From an uncultured Clostridia bacterium (GTDB lineage: Bacteria; Bacillota; Clostridia; TANB77; CAG-508), in assembly GCA_947628925.1 (NCBI GenBank), contig CANRBU010000011.1, positions 1 to 21,941 of the forward strand: a stretch of 21,941 nucleotides of DNA, in the 5' to 3' direction. Each line of letters begins with the position of its first letter. The stretch's first letter is position 1. Shown here piece by piece: positions 15,481 to 21,941 of the stretch. The notes under the pieces were generated by a model. It was not told the DNA's origin. It saw only the letters and a program-made list of their open reading frames with translations, and searched no databases. The translations under genes were made by a program, and so were the position numbers.

Positions 15481-16854
15481 ATGCTAACAGTAAAAGAGAT
15501 TATGGATATTACTCAAGCACACATGATTCAAGGAAATTTAGAGGAAACTTGTACAGTTTTTTCATATGATACAAGAGAACTTCAAAAAGGCGATACTTTT
15601 ATAGGAATAAAAACAAATGATGTTGATGGAAGTAATTTTTGGGAGCAAGCATTTGAAAAAGGTTGCAAGGTTGCAATAATCCAAAACATTAATTTAGATA
15701 GGGAAAAATTGAAAAAATGGAAAGATAGAACAATTTTAGCAGTGGAAGATACAATTGTGTCAGCTCAAAAAATTGCTACTTTTATTAGGGAACAACGTGG
15801 TGAAAATTTAAAAGTAGTAGCAATTACTGGAAGTGTAGGAAAAACAAGTACAAAAGACATGGTAGCAAGTGTTGTTTCCAAGCAGTACAATACTTTAAAA
15901 ACAAGGGCAAATTACAATAATCATATAGGTTTGCCATTTACTTTATTACATATGAATGATGAAGAAGTGGCAGTTGTAGAGATGGGAATGAATCATTTTG
16001 GTGAAATTAGCTTGCTAACAAACATAGCAAAGCCTGATTTTGCAGTTATTACTAATATTGGAACTTCTCATATAGGGAACTTGGGTTCAAGAGAAAATAT
16101 TTTAAAAGCTAAATTAGAAATTTTAGAAGGAATGAAAACCAAGAGAATTATAATTAATAATGATAATGATTTATTGCATAAATGGGCTTTAGAAAATCAA
16201 AATAATAATGAATTGGAAATACATACATTCGGAATGGAAAATAATTCAGAAGTATGGGCTGAAAAAGTTAAATTGCAAGAAAACAGCAGTAAATTTTTAT
16301 GCCATATTGATGGTGAAGAAACAGAAATCAATGTTCCAGTTGGAGGAGTACATTTTGTTTATAATGCACTATGTGCGGCACTTGTTGGAAAATTGCTAGG
16401 TATAAGTATGGAAAAAACCAAACAGGGAATTGAAACTTTTGAGTTGACAAAAAAGAGAATGGAAGTAATAAAAAAAGAAAATGATATAACAATAATAAAT
16501 GATGCATATAATGCAAGCTTGGAGTCAATAAAGGCAGCAATACAATATTTAGAAGGTTATAAAGGTCATAGAAAAATTGCAATTTTAGGTGATATATTTG
16601 AATTAGGTGAACATGCTGAAAATATACATAGACAAGTTGGAAAATTTGTTGCAAATTCAAATATTGATGTTTTAGTATGCTCAGGTGAAAATAGTAAATA
16701 TATTGTTGAAGAAGCAAAGAAAAATTCTAACAAGGAAATACACTATTATGAAACAAGAGAGGAATTAAAAGAATATATACAAACACAAACTAAACCACAA
16801 GATGTAGTTTTAATAAAGGCATCAAATGGAATGAAATTTTATGAACTTTGTTGA
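15481..16854 (+). CDS. murF: UDP-N-acetylmuramoyl-tripeptide--D-Ala-D-Ala ligase MurF
   Basis: 457 aa from the ATG at 15481. The GTG at 15472 is only 2 bases after AAAGGA (15464-15469) and would put MIF before the normal MurF start MLTVKEIMDIT. The enzyme adds D-Ala-D-Ala to the UDP-MurNAc-tripeptide in the cytoplasm, the last step before the lipid stages of peptidoglycan synthesis. Seen are the N-terminal substrate domain with SYDTRELQKGDTFIGI, the ATP loop ITGSVGKTSTKD (about 118-129), NNHIGLP and VVEMGMNHFGEI, and the C-terminal domain with INDAYNASLESIKAA and AILGDIFELGEHAE. Complete and ordinary. It contains a TTC GGA at 16226-16231, a CGG triplet out of phase that does not disturb the frame. 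Confidence 0.96.
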   Translation: MLTVKEIMDITQAHMIQGNLEETCTVFSYDTRELQKGDTFIGIKTNDVDGSNFWEQAFEKGCKVAIIQNINLDREKLKKWKDRTILAVEDTIVSAQKIATFIREQRGENLKVVAITGSVGKTSTKDMVASVVSKQYNTLKTRANYNNHIGLPFTLLHMNDEEVAVVEMGMNHFGEISLLTNIAKPDFAVITNIGTSHIGNLGSRENILKAKLEILEGMKTKRIIINNDNDLLHKWALENQNNNELEIHTFGMENNSEVWAEKVKLQENSSKFLCHIDGEETEINVPVGGVHFVYNALCAALVGKLLGISMEKTKQGIETFELTKKRMEVIKKENDITIINDAYNASLESIKAAIQYLEGYKGHRKIAILGDIFELGEHAENIHRQVGKFVANSNIDVLVCSGENSKYIVEEAKKNSNKEIHYYETREELKEYIQTQTKPQDVVLIKASNGMKFYELC

Positions 16855-16905
16855 TTAAATTTACGACAAAAAAATTCATAAAAGTATGGAAATTTTCAAA
16901 TTTTG

Positions 16906-16914
16906 TGTTATAAT
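16906..16914 (+). promoter_or_regulatory. Extended -10 promoter of the DnaJ-like gene
   Basis: TG-T-TATAAT (16906-16914), an extended -10 with no good -35. No CIRCE-type inverted repeat is visible here, so HrcA control of this chaperone is not indicated. Confidence 0.6.
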
Positions 16915-16954
16915 GTAATTACCTATTTAAAAAACAAATGGGAGAGGATGTTCA

Positions 16955-17824
16955 ATGGTATATAAAGATTACTATAAAATATTAGGGCTAGAGACAAGTC
17001 GTGTCTCATTAGATGAAATAAAAACAGCATATAGAAATTCTGCAAAAAAATATCATCCAGATGTAAATGTTGGTGATAGTTTATCTGAAGAAAAAATTAA
17101 AGATATTAATGAAGCATATAGAATTTTGTCAGTTCCATCATCTAAGAGAAAGTATGATAGAACATGGAATGCGCATAATATACGAGTTCAACAAAAAAAT
17201 CTAAGAAATAAGGAATCGATTTTTGAAATGTTTTTAGGGAATATTGAGAAAGCGACAAATGATGCTGCATCACCTGTTTGTGGGGAAGATGTTGAAACAG
17301 AAATTGAAGTTCCTATTGAAGAAGCTTATTTTGGTATAGAGAAAAAGATTTCTTTAAAAACTGTAGATGGTAAAAATAAGACTTTTTCAATTAATATTCC
17401 TAAAGGCATTCAAAATGGTGCAAAGATAAGGCTGTTGGGACAAGGTAAAGAAGGCAAAAATGGTGGCAAAAATGGAAATTTATATATAAAAATCCGAATT
17501 CAGGACAACAAAGTTTTCAAACTTGAAGGCTATGATTTGCGTACAGATTTGCTACTTACACCTTGGGAAGCAGGCTTAGGAGCTAGAGTAACAATTCCAA
17601 CAATTGAAGATGAAACTAAAGTTTATATTCCACAGGGAGTTCAAAGTGGAGAAAAACTACGCATACCAAATAAAGGATATTATACAGCACAAGGCGGAAA
17701 AGGAGATTTGATTGCAGAAATAAAAATTGTAGTTCCACGTAATATGTCAGAACAAGAGAAGGCGATATATGAACAATTAAAGGATATTTCAAATTTTAAT
17801 CCTAGAGAAAATTTAGAAAAATAG
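16955..17824 (+). CDS. DnaJ/CbpA-type J-domain co-chaperone without zinc finger
   Basis: 289 aa. The J domain (about 4-66) carries the essential HPD at 34-36 (KKYHPDVN) and ends KRKYDRTWN. A short linker replaces the Gly/Phe region and there is no CxxCxGxG zinc domain, so it is a class II DnaJ like CbpA. The two C-terminal substrate domains follow: EVPIEEAYFGIEKKI, INIPKGIQNGAKIRL-GQG and VYIPQGVQSGEKLRI. It would stimulate a DnaK ATPase. The true dnaJ is normally beside dnaK, which is not in this window. Ribosome binding site GGGAGAGG before the ATG. Confidence 0.92.
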   Translation: MVYKDYYKILGLETSRVSLDEIKTAYRNSAKKYHPDVNVGDSLSEEKIKDINEAYRILSVPSSKRKYDRTWNAHNIRVQQKNLRNKESIFEMFLGNIEKATNDAASPVCGEDVETEIEVPIEEAYFGIEKKISLKTVDGKNKTFSINIPKGIQNGAKIRLLGQGKEGKNGGKNGNLYIKIRIQDNKVFKLEGYDLRTDLLLTPWEAGLGARVTIPTIEDETKVYIPQGVQSGEKLRIPNKGYYTAQGGKGDLIAEIKIVVPRNMSEQEKAIYEQLKDISNFNPRENLEK

Positions 17825-17852
17825 GCATAATTAAAATTTACATAAATTTATA

Positions 17853-17881
17853 TTGACAAATAGCTTGATTTTTAGTATAAT
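17853..17881 (+). promoter_or_regulatory. Consensus promoter of the coupling-protein operon
   Basis: TTGACA (17853-17858), 17 bases, TATAAT (17876-17881): a full sigma-A consensus. ATAGCTTG (17860-17867, in the spacer) and CAAGCTAT (17903-17910, just after the predicted start) form an 8-bp inverted repeat around the -10, a possible operator. Confidence 0.85.
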
Positions 17882-17945
17882 TAAATGTGGACATGCAAAA
17901 GACAAGCTATGTGTAAATCATAGAAGTGAGGTGTCATAATAAAAA

Positions 17946-18470
17946 ATGGAGATGTGGCAAGGAAAACACTTTAGTATTACAGATCCTAAAGATGTTAAAA
18001 CAGTAATTTATCAAGTAAATAAAACGGAAAAAGAATTTTTAGCAGAATCACCGAAATATACGATACAAAGACTAGATTTTACACAAGAACTCAGGGGTGA
18101 CACAACTAGAAAAACTTTTTATGTCGATAATCCTTCAGATACTGAAGACCAATTGGTAATATTATCATTTGGAAATGATAGGGTTGTTGTTAATATGGCA
18201 TTATTAGAGGGTGATAAGATATCAATTTCTAAAAAGCCAATGCCACTAAAATTTGACAGCTTATATAATGAAATGGCGACAGAATATAAAGATTTTCAAT
18301 ATACACCAAATTTAAAGAGACCAATATGCATTATTGATCCCGAAACAGCAGAAGAAGTTGAACCTGTCTTATATTTTGATGAAAATACAAATGAAGTAAG
18401 AGGCAAATGTAAATTAAAACCATATAAGTCTTATTTTGCCTTTGAAATTAGAGACAAAAAGGATTTTTAA
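17946..18470 (+). CDS. Unknown protein, first gene of the coupling-protein operon
   Basis: 174 aa, soluble, mixed alpha-beta, not recognised. It contains TFYVDNPSDTEDQLVILSF and a Pro-rich centre (PNLKRPICIIDPETAEEVEP). No cysteine pairs, no signal peptide, no transmembrane segment. It starts 12 bases after GAGGTG (17928-17933). An in-frame second ATG lies at 17952. It is followed within 15 bases by the next gene, both under the consensus promoter. The context suggests a partner of the VirD4-like ATPase, but this is inference. Confidence 0.7.
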   Translation: MEMWQGKHFSITDPKDVKTVIYQVNKTEKEFLAESPKYTIQRLDFTQELRGDTTRKTFYVDNPSDTEDQLVILSFGNDRVVVNMALLEGDKISISKKPMPLKFDSLYNEMATEYKDFQYTPNLKRPICIIDPETAEEVEPVLYFDENTNEVRGKCKLKPYKSYFAFEIRDKKDF

Positions 18471-18484
18471 GGAGGAAGTTTGAA

Positions 18485-18856
18485 ATGGGAAATCCAGGAG
18501 CACAAAGAGATGTTGATAGCAAGTTACAAGTAGTTGTTGCATGTGCTTGTATTGAAGCATTAGAAAATACATTAAAACCAGAACAACAACCGGGAGATGC
18601 TACTGAAGTTGGAGCAGCTGGACAAAAAACAATTGATATTTTATCAGAAGAGTTTATGAAAGCAACAGTTCATAAGCATGATTTTGGACAAGATAAAAAC
18701 GGTTTTTATAGAGAAGTAGAAGGCAAAAAAATATATATGGATGCTAAATTAGTAAAGCAATTGAAAAATGAAAGAGTTAAAGCAGGAAAAACAATTAACA
18801 TTAAAAATGGGGCAAAACTTACAACTAAAGGACAAGAAGATATTGATAGAGGCTAA
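18485..18856 (+). CDS. Unknown small protein, second gene of the coupling-protein operon
   Basis: 123 aa. The N-terminal half has a helix with an Ala/Cys-rich face (VVVACACIEALENTL) and a Gly/Ala segment (EVGAAGQKTIDIL). The C-terminal half is basic (KQLKNERVKAGKT, then KNGAKLTTKG). Soluble, no known motif. It has a strong ribosome binding site AAGGAGGAA (18470-18478) and sits 14 bases after the previous gene and 28 before the coupling-protein gene. It may be a substrate adaptor or a small DNA-binding component, which is a guess. Confidence 0.7.
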   Translation: MGNPGAQRDVDSKLQVVVACACIEALENTLKPEQQPGDATEVGAAGQKTIDILSEEFMKATVHKHDFGQDKNGFYREVEGKKIYMDAKLVKQLKNERVKAGKTINIKNGAKLTTKGQEDIDRG

Positions 18857-18884
18857 TTTTAACAAAAGATAGTAGGTGAATTGT

Positions 18885-20918
18885 ATGAATTACAAGATAT
18901 CAGGTGCAATGAGAAGGAATAGAACAACTTTTATAATATGTATAATACTATGGGTATTTTTAACCATAGTATTTGTTTCGCCTTTATCACTTAGCTTTTT
19001 TCAAGCAAAAGTGAATGGAGCATTTGATGGAACTACTTTTTTTCAAAAAATTGGGGAAAATATAACACACCCATTTTCTGCACTTTTTGATTTGTTTAGT
19101 GAAGGTGCAGTTGGAAACTTTATGTCATTATGGATAGGATTTACAATTTTTTATTTCATATTTTTCTTTATTGGGTTTGTACGTAGTGCACCAAAAAATG
19201 AATATTCAGATATAGAGCATGGTTCTAGTGATTGGAGCAAACATGGAGAACAATATCAAATATTAAATAAAAATAAAGGAATAATATTAGCAGAAAATAA
19301 TTATTTACCAGTTGATAAACGTGGGAATGTTAATGTACTTGTTGTTGGTCGGTTCAGGTTCTGGTAAATCAGCATCATATTCTATTCCAAATGCTTACCA
19401 AATGTTAGGTTCATATGTGTTTACAGATCCTAAAGGTGAGTTATATGATAGAACTGCTGGATATTTACGAGATAATGGATATAAAATAAAAGTATTGAAC
19501 TTAGTTAGACCTCAATTTAGTGATGGATATAATCCATTAAAACATATTAATTCAGAAATTGATGTTGATGTTATTGCAAATACAATTATTAGAGGACAAA
19601 AATCAGAAGGAAGTACAGCAGAGCCATTCTGGGATGATTCTGCAGAAATGTTATTAAAAGCTTTAATTTACTATTTGTTAGCAGTAAGACCACCAGAAGA
19701 GCAAAACTTGGCAAGTTGCGCAGAGTTAGTAAGAGCAGCAAATAATAAAGGTGGAAGCAATTTATTAACTGAATTGATTAGTGTGTTACCATATGATCAC
19801 CCAGCAAGGATGTATTATAAATCTATAGAGATAGCACCAGAAAAAACATATAGTTCAATTTTAAGTACATTACAATCAAAACTAGGAAAGTTTGACTCAA
19901 AGGAAATTGCAGAATTAACATCAACAGATACAATTGATTTTGATGAAATTGGTGATAGAAAAACAGCAGTATATGTAATTTCATCAGATACACATACAGC
20001 ATACGACTTTTTATTAACAATATTTTTCTCTCAAATGATACAACAATTATATGACCATGCAGATAAAGAAGGAGGAAAATTAAAAACACAGACATTCTTT
20101 ATTCTTGATGAGTTTGCCAATATTGGAAAAATACCTGATTTTGATAAAAAAATATCAACATCAAGAAGTAGAAATATTTCATTTAGTGTTATTTTGCAGA
20201 ATGTAGACCAATTAGAAGCGGTTTATGAAAAATCATATGAAACAATTATGGGTAACTGCGATACACATGTATTTTTAGGTAGTAACTCATATAAAACAGT
20301 AGAATATTTTTCAAAACAATTAGGTGAAAAAACAATAGATAGAGATAGTGTCTCAATAAATAGAGATAGGCAAAACTGGAAGACTGGAAAGAGTGTGTCT
20401 GACCAAGTTATGGCAAGAGCATTGATGACACCAGATGAATTGCGTAGAATGGATATGGATAATTGTATTATATTTGTAAAGGGCTTGAAACCAGTTAAAG
20501 CTAAAAAATTCTATTACTTTAAAAAGCCTATGGCAAAAGAATTAGCAGCACATGAGATTAGTCATAATGATATTGGCGAAATACAAAGAGGAGAATGGAG
20601 AAAATATAATCCATATAATCCATATGTACCAGAAGATGAACAAGACAAACAGGCAGACAATTTAAAAATAGAATCTTTGGATGATTTGTTTGAAGATGTC
20701 GAAGGACCAAAAACGCCACGGAATGCCAGAAGAAAATTTAGTTGGTGTAGTTCGGAAATAAACAGCCACAGCAAGCTGAAGCTGTAGATTTATTGCAAGA
20801 TTTAGAAAATGAAGCACCAGTATTGCCACAAGATGAAAATGAGTATGACTTGCAAAAAGAATTAGAGGCAAAATTTGATGAACTTTTCGGACCATTAGAA
20901 GATAATGATGAAGAATAA
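18885..20918 (+). CDS. VirD4/TraG-type coupling ATPase with three +1 frameshifts at CGG codons
   Basis: In one frame the product would stop at about 160 aa. With +1 shifts at CGG 19350, 20719 and 20753 it is 676 aa (2034 bases minus 3). Two membrane segments (about 12-37 and 80-105) are followed by IEHGSSDWSKHGE, the usual start of the ATPase domain. Walker A VVGGSGSGKS (about 153-162) is formed only across the first shift. Then come YVFTDPKGELYDRTAGYL, Walker B TFFILDEFANIGKIPDF (about 404-420), SRSRNISFSVILQN and VFLGSNSYKTVEYF. The acidic C-terminal tail (about 610-676, with DLLQDLENEAP and ELFGPLEDNDEE) needs the other two shifts. It resembles coupling proteins of clostridial conjugative elements, but no relaxase or mating-channel genes are in the window. 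The start ATG follows AGGTGA by five bases. Confidence 0.88.
19350..19353 (+). other. Predicted +1 frameshift site CGG-T in Walker A of the coupling protein
   Basis: Frame 0 reads GTT GTT GGT CGG TTC AGG TTC TGG TAA (VVGRFRFW stop). Skipping the C gives GGT GGT TCA GGT TCT GGT AAA TCA, that is GGSGSGKS, an exact Walker A motif. The shift point is fixed to within a few bases by the homology. Confidence 0.85.
20719..20722 (+). other. Predicted +1 frameshift site CGG-A, second in the coupling protein
   Basis: Frame 0 reads CCA CGG AAT GCC AGA AGA and becomes basic, ending at 20787. Skipping the C gives CCA GGA ATG CCA GAA GAA (PGMPEE), keeping the acidic character of the tail. The new frame runs only to the next site at 20753. 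Confidence 0.7.
20753..20756 (+). other. Predicted +1 frameshift site CGG-A, third in the coupling protein
   Basis: The frame entered at 20720 reads GTA GTT CGG AAA TAA and would stop. Skipping the C gives GTT GGA AAT AAA CAG CCA (VGNKQP), leading to an open 52-residue acidic tail that ends at TAA 20916-20918. The destination frame has a TAG at 20748-20750, so the switch lies between 20751 and 20758. Confidence 0.72.
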
Positions 20919-20932
20919 TTTTAAAAATATGC

Positions 20933-20982
20933 GAAGCTTAGATTTTAGAGGATTTATCAATAAAATCTTTGCTTCATTTTTT
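20933..20982 (+). terminator. Terminator of the coupling-protein operon
   Basis: GAAGC (20933-20937) pairs with GCTTC (20971-20975), and beyond a 2x2 T internal loop AGATTTTA pairs with the TAAAATCT arm. Six T follow (20977-20982). It lies 15 bases after the frameshifted stop at 20918, and 146 bases after the frame-0 stop at 20787, which fits the longer reading of the gene. Confidence 0.7.
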
Positions 20983-20992
20983 ATTTGCTTTA

Positions 20993-21021
20993 TTGACAAA
21001 CTTTCGTTTGTATGATATAAA
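20993..21021 (+). promoter_or_regulatory. Promoter of the SbcD/YhaO-like gene
   Basis: TTGACA (20993-20998), 17 bases, TATAAA (21016-21021), with an extended TG at 21013-21014. About 44 bases before the start codon. Confidence 0.75.
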
Positions 21022-21064
21022 AAACTTAATCTTTTTATTATGAAAAATTGAGGAGTTGTTTAAG

Positions 21065-21941
21065 ATGAAATTTGTTCACATTGCTGACATGCATTTTGAT
21101 AGCCCATTTGTTAATTTGTCACATAAGGAAATGCTTGGTGATTTGCGTAGATTAGATCAAAGGCAAGCTTTAAAAAAAGTTATAGAATATATAAAAGAAA
21201 ATAAAATTCCAGTATTGTTTATTTCAGGTGATTTGTATGAGCATAAATATGTTAAAGAGTCTACAATTCAATATATAAATCAATTATTTAAAGAAATTCC
21301 GGATACACAAATTTTTATTAGTCCGGGAAATCATGACCCATATTTAAAAAATTCATATTATGCACGATTTAAATGGAATGATAATGTGCATATTTTTCAT
21401 TCAAAGTTTGAAAAAATCAGTTTAGATGATGTTGATATTTATGGATATGGGTTTGATGATTTTTATTGCACAGATTGTGGTATTGATAGTTTACAAATAG
21501 AAAATCCTAATAAACTTAATATTGCTGTGATACATGGCATGATAAATGGTGCTACAATAGAAGAGCAACAGTATAATTCTATTCCAAAAAAAGTGTTGGA
21601 AAATAAAGGTTTTGATTATGTAGCAATGGGACATATCCATAAGGCATCATATAAAGATGAGCCTAATCAAAGAATTGTATATCCAAGTTCTTGTATTTCG
21701 CTAGGTTTTGATGAATTAGGTGAACATGGAATGATAGTAGGAGATGTTACTAAAGATGAAATTCATGTGGAGTTGGTGCAATTAGATGAAAAAGCTTTTG
21801 TAGAGAAAAAAATTGATGTAAGTGAAATGTTATCAGTAGAGGAATTAATTGAAAATATTAATAATGCAGATTATTTAAATACAGAATTTGTTAAGATTAT
21901 TTTAGTGGGTACACGACATTTTGAATTTGATGTGTATAAAA
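21065..21941 (+). CDS. SbcD/YhaO-type metallophosphoesterase (DNA repair nuclease), partial
   Basis: 292 residues to the window edge, with the C-terminus outside. Calcineurin-like phosphoesterase motifs in order: ADMHFDS (D8, H10), ISGDLYEH, SPGNHDPY, AVIHGM and MGHIHKAS, which together supply the two-metal site of Mre11/SbcD-family nucleases. The pattern is closer to YhaO than to classical SbcD (longer insert YGYGFDDFYCTDC). Such genes are normally followed by a large SMC-like ATPase (YhaN/SbcC), which would lie just outside. Start ATG after GAGGAG (21050-21055). No in-phase CGG in the visible part. Confidence 0.9.
   Translation, partial: MKFVHIADMHFDSPFVNLSHKEMLGDLRRLDQRQALKKVIEYIKENKIPVLFISGDLYEHKYVKESTIQYINQLFKEIPDTQIFISPGNHDPYLKNSYYARFKWNDNVHIFHSKFEKISLDDVDIYGYGFDDFYCTDCGIDSLQIENPNKLNIAVIHGMINGATIEEQQYNSIPKKVLENKGFDYVAMGHIHKASYKDEPNQRIVYPSSCISLGFDELGEHGMIVGDVTKDEIHVELVQLDEKAFVEKKIDVSEMLSVEELIENINNADYLNTEFVKIILVGTRHFEFDVYK

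Noticed and set aside
19312..20787. Independent 491-codon gene for the coupling ATPase
   Set aside because: Its first residues are an out-of-frame reading of the preceding segment and there is no suitable start or ribosome binding site. The membrane segments in the upstream frame belong to the same protein.
18885..20918. Coupling-protein gene as a simple pseudogene
   Set aside because: All three breaks are of the same type (+1 at CGG), with no internal stops or other decay. The same break occurs in the essential gene dnaX.

Overview
The window is a low-GC, AT-biased chromosome segment from a spore-forming Firmicute, most likely an uncultured member of the Clostridia. The evidence is AGA-dominated arginine codons, GGAGG-type ribosome binding sites, the spore genes sleB-ypeB and an alpha/beta-type small acid-soluble spore protein, and the block tadA - SRP RNA - dnaX - ybaB - recR, which matches the Bacillus yaaJ-scr-dnaX-yaaK-recR order.

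Layout. 1-1780: an (AC)14 microsatellite, a DUF4190/DUF4352-type membrane protein, a roughly 500-base non-coding stretch with a strong promoter and a 15-bp hairpin, and a solitary tRNA-Arg(CCU) with its own terminator. 1640-5451: a very AT-rich accessory block, an AbiE type IV toxin-antitoxin pair whose promoter lies between two near-identical 29-bp repeats, followed by two co-directional unknown genes. 5605-9628: housekeeping block (tadA, a membrane protein, SRP RNA, dnaX, ybaB, recR). 9639-14884: a GT28-type glycosyltransferase (minus), the germination pair sleB-ypeB (plus), and a VanW-family membrane protein with a lysine-rich repeat tail (minus). Bidirectional terminators separate the convergent pairs. 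15117-17824: SASP, murF and a class II DnaJ-like chaperone. 17853-20918: an apparent operon under a consensus promoter with two unknown small proteins and an orphan VirD4/TraG-type coupling protein. 21065-end: the start of an SbcD/YhaO-type nuclease.

Main result. dnaX and the coupling-protein gene look broken by frameshifts, but the breaks follow one rule. Scanning all genes by eye, I find only four CGG codons in phase in the whole window (8555, 19350, 20719, 20753). At each one the protein continues only if the ribosome moves to the +1 frame, where the next triplet is a glycine codon (GGT, GGT, GGA, GGA). Skipping one C at each site restores the Walker A motif of the coupling protein, its long acidic tail, and a DnaX-like C-terminus. 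About thirty other CGG triplets lie out of phase in genes, and none disturbs the frame. This phase dependence argues against random sequencing error and for a translational rule: CGG acts as a +1 frameshift codon (or CGGN is read as a four-base codon) in an organism that may lack tRNA-Arg(CCG). TadA, encoded here, makes the inosine that lets tRNA-Arg(ICG) read CGU, CGC and CGA but not CGG. The mechanism is inference; the pattern is visible in the sequence.
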